In this document: positions 22,601-34,600 of the stretch, piece after piece
Position numbering within the stretch: position 1 is the stretch's first letter
Layout: each line of letters starts with the position of its first letter
Assembly (NCBI GenBank): GCA_008694505.1
Contig: VZDJ01007753.1
Location: 15,349,003 to 15,413,002, forward strand
Length of the DNA: 64,000 nucleotides
From: Cyanoderma ruficeps
Lineage: Eukaryota > Chordata > Aves > Passeriformes > Timaliidae
Reading direction: 5' to 3'
The notes under the pieces: generated by a model
What the model saw: the letters and a program-made list of their open reading frames with translations, nothing else
Told to the model about the DNA's origin: nothing
The model's database searches: none
Translations under genes and position numbers: made by a program

Positions 22601-25600
22601 AATCTCAGGGGCTCAGTAAGTTGTGACTTTCCAGATAAAGAGATCTGTGGCAGAAAAAGGCCTGGCATACTGAAGAACCCTATGTCCCTCAAAGGCTCTG
22701 GTAACAATCAGAGCACCCTATCATCAGTTACAAATAAAAGAGGAAGGCCCCGGAAACTGAAAATTTCCAAGGCTGGTCGACCACCTAAAGGTATAGGGAA
22801 AAATGTTGTAGCAAGCAAGAGCACTTCTCTGGGGCCTGGGAGTATCCTTCCAGATGTTAAACCGGACCTTGAAGATGTTGATGGTGTTCTTTTTGTGTCC
22901 TTTGCATCAAAGGTAAAACCTTATTGTTGTGAAGTAAAATTCAAAAACCTTTTAAAGCCTTTGTGCTTACAAGCTGAAGTTTTATTTTCTTTTAAACTGA
23001 GTTTGGAGTTTTGTGGCCTCTTTGCAAATCTGTTCTTATTTTGACCCTGCATAGTAGGGGGATGTAGAGTTCTGTATAAAAGCATGCGTGCTTGTTTATG
23101 AAACTGTGTCATGTTTTGAATAATTTGGTGATATTTGATGTGGCCTACTTTGCATCTAAGTGTTTTAGGGTATCTTAACTTACTCAAGGCTCTTCATGTG
23201 TGTAGGAAGCTCTTGACATTAACACTGTTGATAGAGCTGGTGCAGAAGAGTCACAGAATCTTCAGGCTCCCCTGTTGACTACAAGTGATCCAGGTACATT
23301 GTTCTTTTTCTTTTCTTTTTTTTTGTGAGTGGCTCTTCTCTGCCATACAGGAATTCGTAAAGACGCACTGAAAAATTAATAATTCGGTCAAATATTTTTG
23401 CATGGCAAATGCTTTTTATATGTCCTCTTATTTTTTGAGTAGATTGTCAAGCAAGAATACAAGTACTGGAAAAGGAGTTGATGGAAGAGCTGAAGACCTT
23501 GAGGCATAAACAAGTAATACATCCTAGCCTTCAGGAAGGTAAGTGGTTGTGTACATACTAATGCACCTGGTTGATCATTACACTTAAGTCATATTCAGTT
23601 GATAATTTCCTACTGGTGCTAATATTGTGTGTGCCTAATGCAGCTGGGACCTGGCTTTTCTTCTGCACACATTTTTGTTGCAAACTAGAAAATGTGGAGT
23701 TGGCAAAAGGTGACTCCTGAATCTCCAGCAGGAGAGCAGGAGCCTGCATGTTATGTGCCTCTTGCAGAAGTTGCTCGGCCTCTGACCGTGCCTGTTCTGT
23801 AGTTACCTAAACTTGGTTGAAAGCTGAGAGAATCGGTTTTACTCCTTCCTAAAAGTAGGCATTTCCTGATGAGTAGAAGAGCTAGAGATCCAGCAAGACA
23901 ACCAAGACTACATTTACCATGATTTGAATCCTTATTTGAGTGCCTGTTCATCCAGTTCACTAGCCGTGTAAAAGGGCCAAGCCAACCTACTTGTAGTTTG
24001 TGATCTTCTGTTTACAACCAATGTTATCCTGAGGTAGATGGAGGAAAGTCAAGGATCCAGAGTGGAACTTAATGTTCTCTCTTCTGATGATGTTGAAAGA
24101 CATCAACAATAGTAGTCCTGAGACCAATGACATTAATGTAAGCATCAAAGCAGGTGATGAAATTATTGATACACATGGAAATGTTGTGCTTCATACTCCT
24201 GAGGTTCTGGCCCTGAATGTTTCAAATGCACAACTGTTATACTGTAGGGACTGAGACTGCAAATACTGGTCTTGGCTCTGATATGAGCTGTTCTGGGCTC
24301 TCACAGAGCTTCTGTGGTGAAGAACATGGGATTATCTTGAATGGTTTATGCACGGTGTATGGTGAGAACTAGCAGTGTTAAGCCATTTTAGGATTTCATT
24401 GTGGACCTCCTAGGTGTTACCTTTACCCAAAAATGTATAATAAAATTAGAGTGTGTTGGCAGCCATGTGATATGTTGGCAACTACAGCACTTGCGAGGGC
24501 TGTTTACTCATGACATGATCCTGCAATGGAACATACACAACCCACATGCTTTTTCTCCAGATGAAGTGTGAGGTGCCTTCTGAAGGGTTTTGAGCAGTTC
24601 ACAGATACTTCAAAACGGACAAGAAATGTCAAGAATTAGGCTAAGAAAAAGACATCTGAAAATTTTTGATTTTCTTGAGTGGTAATGACCATCATTTCCA
24701 GTGTTGGATGGTAATCTGCTGAGCGTGTTAAATAGTGAAATTGCAATTCAGCAGTGATGGAGATGAACCACAGCTTCTAATTTTTAGAGGGAAAAGAAAG
24801 TACAGGAAAACTATTTGCAGCAAGAGCATTAGGACAACAGATGCAATCTTATTTGGCTATGAAGTGAATTACAATATGAATACTTTTGTTGTTAGACTTC
24901 AGCTGCTACATGTGAACAAGAAAGTAGACTTTCTCCAGATTACCTTCGTGTTCCAAATAATTACAGATCTCTTGCCTTGCAGACTGGAGATCCTGGAAGG
25001 AACAGACCTAGCAGTTTTGATTCTCAGCAGTATAGCTGAGAAGTTTAAGATTCTTTTTGAGATTGACTGATGAAATGTTGGAGCTGAACCCCACAATTGC
25101 TCTTGATCTCTGAAGTTAGTAACAGAGTGATGGAGGCTGTCTAGATTTTAGAGGCACTAGAACTGCAGGAAAATGCTTCAGAAAGAAGGGAGTCCAACTT
25201 AAGTGTGTTAAAGGGAAAGCTCTTGCTGGAGTACTGCAATGCTGTGGGATGCTGCTTTTATCTGAGCTAATTTGAATCCCTGCCTATGTTTTTGAAAATT
25301 GAAGGCACTGTTGTCGTGTTTCGTATTTCACATTAATCAGCTGCAGCTGATGGAGAGGAGAAAGTTCTTACAGTTCTGCATTCCTACTGTTTGCTTACAG
25401 CAACTGAAATTTAGCAATGCTCTGGAAATGATAGAAATTTTAAAAAGTGATAGTTCACCTGTTGAGTATGGGGTTATCTTTATTGACTTGCCTGTTATCA
25501 TTTGTTCTCCTGTGGCTGCCCGTGGTCATTCCACGTTGCACTTCTTGCGCTCATCCTCTTGGGTTTTGTCTTGGTGTATTTTACTTCATGATCCTAACTG

Positions 25601-28600
25601 AAAAAATAGATTTTGTGCATGTGTGATATTCTTATTTTTGTTTGAGTGCAAAACAAAGATAGGCTTGTTTTTGCAGGTGACAGAAAGGAGTGTAAAGAAA
25701 AATAAACTCTGTGCTCTTTCCATTTTATCTGAATAGAAAAAAAGAAGTGGATGGCGTCTTAATTGTCAGTTGACATGTTTTTGTACAAAACACCAAGTTG
25801 ACTTGCTTCTTATTTTCTCTATGTAGATATGAAAATTACATCTCACTAAACTGTGATAACAGTATCTGTTTAAATAACCATTCCTGAGATTTGTTTCATG
25901 TCAGTTTTTTTCAGGCTGCTACTACGTTGGTCCCTGTGTTTCCATTTGTGAACATAAATGTGTACAGCCAGCACAAGGTTTCTATTCTATGCGCAAATAC
26001 AACTTTGTTTCTTGAGCCTTGTCAAGTCGTACATTCTCGGTTTCAAGATGCATAGTTTTCATGTATTCATTTCAAACTTGTGGGCAACGGGCAACATTTG
26101 TAGGTTTCTATAGCTAAAAATCAAAACCAGAAGATTTCAGCTCTCAGCTGTGAGCTGAGTTTGATTGACAGTGATTTCTTGAATTCAGTGTTAACACTAT
26201 TTGCTGCAAAGGTGCAATAGCAGCTTTCCTAGCTTTTACTTTTCTCAGCACTTCTATATCTGTATTTGTTCTGCCATTGACAAAAGCAACTTTTGTTACT
26301 AAGTAAATCTTTCAGTTTGAGTATTGGGGGTTGTTAATGAAGGAACATGTTGATGCCACCACAAATGCGCTTCAGTGCTTTTAACAACACAGATTGTTTC
26401 TCTGTACCTGTTTTCCCCCTGTTTCAGGACCAAATGAGTCCTGAAGTTGATGTCTAAACTCATAACAGTCAAAGAAACACACACACATTCTTGAGAGCTA
26501 AGATGTGAATTGTTGTCTCTTACTGCTGGTTGAAGCTGATGTATGTGTGATATATGTTCTTGCACAAGTTTAGCTCAGTACAGAAGGGGATGTGTAAGTA
26601 CTGCTGGCAAACTCGATAACTTAGGGATATGAAATGTCAGTCAGCTGAGTTGGGTTCAGAGAGTAACTCTTGCCTTCAAAGATGTAAGTCGTGCTGACTT
26701 ACTCAGAAAAACAGACAAAAGGTTTTATTATGAGATTTATTGCAACACTGGCACAGTGGTTAATAAATTTCTGTGAAAACTTCAGTAGCAGTCAAAAAAA
26801 CTATGAAAAGTAATTCATTTTTTTTCTCAAATTCCCATTGCGTAAAATGCTCTTTAATTTATACCTGCTATAAATCCAGTGTAAGTAACTGTTATGGCAC
26901 CAATGCTTCTTTCAAATCTCTTAAAATAGTGGGAGAGTGCCAGAAAAACCCGTGGTAACTGAATGCTTTATCTTTTAGTGAATGTCTTGAGTTTCTTTTT
27001 CCTAACATCTTGCTGCATTGAGATGTTTACTGTTACTTGTTTCTTGTAGTGGGACTGAAGTTGAATTCTGTGGACCCAACAATGAGCATTGACTTGAAAT
27101 ATTTGGGGGTGCAACTTCCTCTTTCATACTCAAATTACTCTGTGTGGAGCTATCCAGGTACCAACCCCAATTCTCCAGGTGGGTAGAATATGAATTTGCT
27201 GTAATCTCAAGTGTCACCTTTTTATTATCAATGAGGAGAGAATGGCTATTTAGTTCAACTTAGTATCTAAAGAGATTAAAATGCTACTAAAGTGACAAAA
27301 TAGGAGAACTTCCTTAGATAATTTTGTGGTTACTGGGCAAGGAGTCCTGAGTAATTGTGGCTGGATTATTTTGAGGGTTCCCTTTTTGTGATGGTTGTGA
27401 TCCAGTAATAGTATCTGTGTATTTTATACTGACCTCTCAGATTGCTCAGAAAAAGCTTAGGCAGTCTGAATTAGCCTGATGTTGCTCACATACCAAAGAA
27501 CAACAAGAAAAAGTTGTCTTTCACAGAGATGAGTGTCATAATTTTCCAGAAGACCTTGAGATGCTGCATGATGACTACCCTATAACTTCACGATAATCAT
27601 TTAATTCAAAAGTTGGGACTGATTTTTCTTTTTTCAACTTGCTTGGTATCCAAACAAGTGGCTTTTTCATTCTGTGACTATGGTTCTCATACTGTTGATG
27701 GGTACTGTTCTTAATAGTGAGCTGGATGGACAAAGTGTAGCTTATCTTACATGCTTATTTATGTGTCTTCTGCTTAACTGTTTCTCCCTCTGTAATATTC
27801 TCATTACTTATGTTTTTCTTAATCTACTGCTTTTAGGAGCTGGTAGAGGCAGACGTTGAATTTCAGATTGTTTACACTGCAGGAGAGGAAGATTGAATTC
27901 AGAAGACCTCAGTCAGCTTAGTGTCCAATGCAGTTATTTCTAGCCTGAGAATATGTTAAAGGGCCACACACATCCCTGTTAGTATTTTTACATTTCGTTT
28001 TAGCTCCCACGGTTGATGCATAACTTGACAGAGATGTAACTGTTTGTCTTTTGTAATTATTCACTGGCTATGCCCCTAATAAATACTCACTTGAATTTGA
28101 CAGAACAGTGAGCATTAAATGAAGTTTCTGCAGGTGTTATAAAAATCGTTGGCCCAACGGAGAGGAGAGAATCAAATAACTCTTCTTGCTGAGTGAGGCT
28201 GTAGTATGAGCTAAAACCTGCCTCTTCCATTTTAGCCTGCTAATTAATTAGTTGGTCAGCCCATTAGGCTTTTGGAGCCAACTGCTTTTGCTAAGGAGAC
28301 TAAAACAGAAAATAAAGGAAACACTTTTTGTGGGGGATAGCAGATGCTTGGCCATAGAGCAGAACTCTACAGGGAGCTTGGCCTTCTTGCTAAGTATTCT
28401 ATTAATTAAAATAAAATAGTAAAAATCAAGTTGCTTCAAATCTTTTGATTTTGCTACTGTTTACCTATTCCTGAAAAGGAATAAGTGGAGTTTGCTAAGA
28501 CACTGATAAACTTGGTTCATAAACTGAGGCTAGCTTTCTTCTTTTTCAGATACTGGATTTCCTTTTGTTTCCAGGACAGGAAAAACGAATGATTTCACAA

Positions 28601-31600
28601 AAATCAAAGGCTGGCGAGGGAAGCTTCATGGTGCTTCTAGAAATGAAGGTAAAAAAAAGTAAAAAGAGAGAGATCAACGTACATTTTTCCAACACGTGGC
28701 CATTTTCTTGACCTTCCATAGACGTTGCAGTTTGGTATTTGTGTGTGTCTTAATGAGAGATGTATTTTTTTATATTGAGACCATTATGATTAAAGAATTT
28801 TTTAGTACTGGTTCCACAGTCAGAATGGAAATCAATGAGGGAAGAGAGAAACTTTGAACAAAATAAAAATACATGTTCTCTTCTACACAGAAGGCTCAAG
28901 TGCAGATCAAAGCTGTAATAGTTTTGGTTTTGTTTTTGAGTTCCTGCGGAAGTATGGTAATTCCAGAATTCTGTTGCCTCAGGGGTCCTAATGAACCTGA
29001 GTAATTTTCATTTATATTGGTGTATTTTTAAGTCCAGTTAGAGCAGGTATGCCTCACATATTTGATTACTTGGCCGTACCTCAAATGGATTGTTGAAATT
29101 TGTCAATATTTTACTTCAGATTAAATATTTATATTGTACCTTTTGCATTTCTGTACAGTTTTGTGTTGGAATATTCCAGATGAGTTGTACTATACCAGGC
29201 AGGCCAGGTGTTTAGGACAAACAAAGTAAGAGTAGAGGCACAGAAGGCCTGTAGTGGTTTTGTGAATAAATGCTGTGTGGGGTCTGGCTGAGCTGGAATG
29301 CTTATTCTCCACAGCAGCTCTCAGAATGCTGTGCTGTGCACTGGCAGCTGGAAAGGTGTTGGTAGCACACCAGTGTTTTGACTACTGCTGAGCAGTGCTC
29401 ACAAGGCACCAGGGCTGCCTCTCAACACTCCCCCCTCAGCAGTAGCCAGTGCGTGGACACGATCTTTGGAGGAGACATAGAACAGCTTACCCAAACTGAG
29501 CAAAGGGATATTCTATACCATGTGCCTGCTCAGCAATAAAAGCTTAAGAGGATGGAGAAGGAGGGGGAGGGGGAGGGCATTTGTTACTTACGTACGATGT
29601 TTGTCTTCTGGAGTAATTCCTACTTGTTCTGAGTCCTTGCTTCCTGAGAAGTGCCTGTATATCACCTGCTGATGGGATATAGAGAATAAATCATTTATTT
29701 CCCTTTGCTTCCACACACGGCCTTTACTTTTACCTTATTGAGCTTACTTTGTACTGACCCATGAGGGTTTTTTGCAGCTGAGAAGGTGAGCAATAGAGTG
29801 GCTTGGCAGGTGCCTGGCATCCAGCCAAGACCAACCCACTGCAAATATACGTTAAGATTTCCACAAAAACAGTTGTGTGAGCTGCTGGTTGTGTTTCAGA
29901 ATGGATTATATTTGGTGTGCCTGTATTATATACAGTTCTGGTAGAAGAGTGCAATTTTTAGGGATGTATTTACCTATCCTACTGTGTTCCATTATTATGT
30001 AACTCCAGGAGTTAAAGTACTCTTCATTTATTTAGGTGGTAGTTCAGAAGGTTCATTGAAGAATCGCTCAGCATTCTGTAGTGACAAGCTGGATGAGTAC
30101 CTGGAAAATGAAGGGAAATTGATGGAAACAAGTATGGGATTCTCTTCCAACGCTCCCACTTCTCCTGTGGTGTATCAGCTTCCCACTAAGAGCACTAGCT
30201 ATGTTCGAACACTAGACAGTGTTTTAAAGAAGCAGTCCACTGTAATTCCATCAACATCTTACACATTGAAGCCTGTTCCTCCATCATCTACCTCTAGGAA
30301 AACAAAGACTCAAACCAGGCAGACAAACAGAGTAAAATCATCTTACAGACCTATTCTGCCTTCACCTTTTCCTGCAAAGCAGAAACAGGTCTCATCAGTG
30401 GCAGGGGAGAAGGCTGCTAAGTCTGCTAGCAGTTTGAGTAACCAAGCAGATGGTGTTGTGCTGCCAACTGTGGATGAAAATACGTTTCCAAAACAGATCA
30501 GTCTGCGGCAAGCACCACAGCATCACCAAGCACCTCGTCCACCAGGTTTGTCTAAATCTCAAGTGAAGTTAATGGACTTGGAAGACTGTGCTCTCTGGGA
30601 TGGGAAACCACGGACCTATATTACAGAAGAGCGAGCAGACATCTCTTTGGCAACTCTGCTTACAGCTCAGGTAGATCTGTAATAGTTTTTTACCTGTACT
30701 GTACTGTTGCTTTTTTTTTAATCTGCCCACTTAAGGATATTGCATAGAGATAGAGAAAATAAGACTGAAACTGCTAAGGATCATGATAAAGCATGTGGTT
30801 CCTTTGTGGTGTTATCTTTTCAGTGAAACTTGAGGAGTGCTAACTTAGCAGTATGAAAAAAACTAATTGTGATAATGATTAAAATTCTCACTATTAAAAT
30901 TTGGGTTAATACAATTGTTATTCAGTAGCTGCATTTCCTTGCTATTTTCATTTTTATGTTTTCAGTTGAGCTAACTGCAAGAAAATCCTGGTCATGTAAC
31001 TTGGTTGTCACATGATAACTTTTGCTTTTTTTACATCCTGCTTATTACCAGGATGGTTTTGCTGTCCCCAGTTGCCTCAAAAGCAAGTCCAAACTCTGTT
31101 TTGTTGGGGTTTTTTGGGGTTTTGTGGTATAGAGGACAAGTTTTTGTACATAAACAATGTCGCTCGAGGGGTTTTCTAAATGAACTTTGAATAGCAATTT
31201 TCCATATGCTTGATTTAATTGTACTAAAATATTCCTCTTACTCAAATTTGAAGTTTATGTTTCTCTAAAACTTTTTTTAGGCATCTCTTAAAAACAAACC
31301 TATCCACAAGATAATAAGACGACGAGCACCTCCTTGCAACAATGATTTCTGCCGACTGGGTTGCATATGTGCCAGTCTGGCCCTGGAGAAACGTCAGCCT
31401 ACCCACTGCCGCAGGCCAGACTGCATGTTTGGGTGTACCTGCCTCAAGAGAAGGGTCTTGCTGGTGAAGGGAGGAACAAAACATAAGAAAATGACGAAAA
31501 AGGCTGTGCGTGGAAATCTTGTGCTGTTTGGAACACAAGGACAACAGCAAGAGGAGGAAAATGTGGAAGAAGAGGGTAACGGGGAAGAAGAGGAGACAAA

Positions 31601-34600
31601 GCAGAAGGATAGGAAGAAGAGAAAAAGGGTGGAATACAGTGAGTATTGGTGGAGATTACTTAGAGCAAACCACCAAAATTGGTGGGCATTTTTTATTAGG
31701 ATGTAGTAGTGATGTCATTTCTAAATCCAGCTTACTTACAGAAAATAACTTTTTTTTTTTTTAAATTCTTATGTGCTCAGCATTTTGGGCACTGTGTAGT
31801 TATTTATTGAATCAAATAGTTGGAGTTTGTTCTTGGTAGTTTAAACTCTTGTTCAGCTCTCCAAATGTCTTTAAAGACTATATGGAAAAATTACTGCTGT
31901 TACTGTTAGTAATGTTCACTGTTACAGTGCTGCTACCTTTCCCTGTAAACAAGTCAGTATCTAGAGCTGCATTTTCAGTTGCTGTATATAGCTGTAGAGT
32001 TCATGGACTTCCTTGAAAGGATAGTTATTTGTGGTAATTTCAGACCTGGCCTGAGATATACTCAGAAAACAAAATGGGTAGAAACTGCCCATGAATTTGC
32101 ATTTTCAATTTCTTCCTAACAGTGCTTCTAGCAATAGCTAAAACAAGGTATTTTCTGGTGTTTTACTGGAATAAATTAATTTTTCCATATAGCTGCAGTA
32201 TACAGGTCTGGGATTTTTTTTTAATATATTTTGTGATTTTTCAGTACACAACATCAGTGGAGGTCACTAATTTTCAGTGGTTTTGTAGATATTCTGTCAC
32301 AGTAAAAGTGAGAAGTAAGGGTTAGTGTAAAAACATCTTTATTTTCATTTTTTCTTCCTTGTAGACAAATCCCAGTCACTTTTGACTAGAATTTGAGGCA
32401 AGAAAAGCAACCAGTAGTATTTTCTGGCAGTTTGGACTAGTGATTGCTGCATGGCTGGACCTCAAACTCAAACAAAAAATTCTGTTACCGCTGTGTTAGA
32501 TGGTGTTTTATTTGTAAGTAATTTTTGTTTTTTCTCTTTTTTTTCAGCTATCTGTGACTCAGAGCCAGAACCACCTGTTAGGAATTGTCCATTGTGGGTG
32601 AAAGTGGAAGGTGAAGTAGATCCAGAGCCAATTTATGTCCCAACACCATCTGTTATTGAACCAGTTAAATCCATGGTACTGCCCAACCCAGAGGTCTCAC
32701 TTCCTAGTAAGAGATCTTCCAGTGGAACAAAACCAGGCAGAGTGTACACTCCTAGACCCAATCCAGTGGTAAGAAGAAAGAGAGATGCATGTTTTTCCTT
32801 GTACTGAAAATTAAGACAAATACTGCCAAAAGCTTCTGTGCTAGGCAATTTTAGAGAAGTTTGAGGTGAAAGCCTAGGACTGACTGCCTGTAAGTGTGTT
32901 GATAAGCTAGAATGGATTGACTGTATACAGATCTTTACTATGTCCATCTTCTGTTGAGAATTTACTGTAGCAATATGGAGATGGTCGAAGGTGATTATGA
33001 TTCACTAATAGCCTCATTTAAAAATATAGCAATATAGGCTATTTTTGTCAAAATTACTTTTAGTCCTGTAATGTTTATAAAAGTCATTAGCTACATAATG
33101 TAGCCTATCTAAATATTAATTACTTGCAAAAAATGTTGGGATATAGACACAGAGTGTTCAGTGTAGTTCTGGAGGGGTTTTTTTGTTGTTTTCTCTTGAG
33201 GTTTCACTGCCAGTGTTCTAAGAATCTGGCTTTGTGTCCCCCCTCACCCACGTGTTAGACAAAAGCAGCAACAGCAATAGAGGAAAAACAGCCGTAGAGT
33301 GGAGTGTAGTTATATCTGAAGAACAAACATACCAGAGTAGCTATTTAATGTATACCAGATAATGTTAAACAATGCATGACACTTAGGATTTGTTTCTTCA
33401 CTTAGAAGAATATCTGAATAGGTTTGAATTTCAGGAAGCTGGTGGTGGCTATGTGGTGATACTGAGAAGGCAGATCTAGCTTGAAATGCTGCACTTTTCT
33501 TTTGACCCTTACTGTTGAAGCATTTATGTTGAAATGTGTTGAGGAAGCAAAGCTGTTTTGTTAATCTGATGTGCATCCAGAACAAAGAAAAGAGGGTTTT
33601 GTCTCTTTTTTTTTCTTCTAGGTTCGAGAAGAGGACAAGGATCCTGTCTACATGTACTTTGAAAGTTTAATGACTTGTGCAAGGGTGCGAGCCTATGAAC
33701 ACAAGAGAGAAGAAAAAAAGCAGCAAAAAGACAAAAATGATTCACAGAGTTGTACTGTAAAGGTAAGAAGTCACACTGTAACTAGTGTGTATTATAGAAC
33801 AGGCAGAAATACTGAAAATGTTGAAGTCTTTTTTCCCCCAGGAACTCCTACATGGCATGAGGGCTTGACTTGTATTTGGTGGTGATAGGGCTATGGAAGG
33901 TGGTGCCTAAATCACTTTGCAATGCTGGTAAATTTACCCTGTTACTGTGATTGTCTTGTCTGGGGAAATTCCTGGCTGCCACAAGTGCATTGTTATGTAA
34001 GGCTTAAATATTCATTGTTACTAGAGCTCTTCTAAGATGAAGCCTGTAACATTGTCAAACACCTCGTATTTCTATGGTTTGGGGTAAACTAGTTCATTTT
34101 TTGTGCTGTGATTTTTAGTGTGGAAGTGAAATGTGTAGGGTGAATATTTTCTTGCATTTCTTTCCTCCAGCAAGAGCATGAACCAGAGCTTCAGTCTCCT
34201 GAGAAGGCTGCGTGTGAGGTAGACAAAGACACTAATAAATCAAGAGGTAAGAGCTGAGTCAGGAGTATAATTCCACTTCTTGGTAGTTACACGTTTTTGT
34301 GGTATTTCTTAAAAAAAAGTAGCTACTGATGAAACAGAATTCTGTTTGCTGAGGGAGTTGTTGCAGTTGTTAATAAAAATACTATGATGTCCATACAGTT
34401 TCCTGTTTTCTTAGCATATGNGGGGGGGGGGCACATGGAAATGCAACAGACTAAATATCCAGTGCTTGCTGCTGCTCTAAGTGTAAAATGACCCGTGCTG
34501 CCAGTAGCTTGTTTAGCAATAAAGTACAAAACTGCATAACAGACTTGTCTTCAAGACAGATGATTAGATACATGGAAAGGAATGGAGATGAATGGTTTTG

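Noticed and set aside
29549..29577. G-rich run in the LTR as a G-quadruplex
   Set aside because: It has three strong G runs and only a weak fourth. It may fold, but it is inside a degenerate LTR and not convincing.
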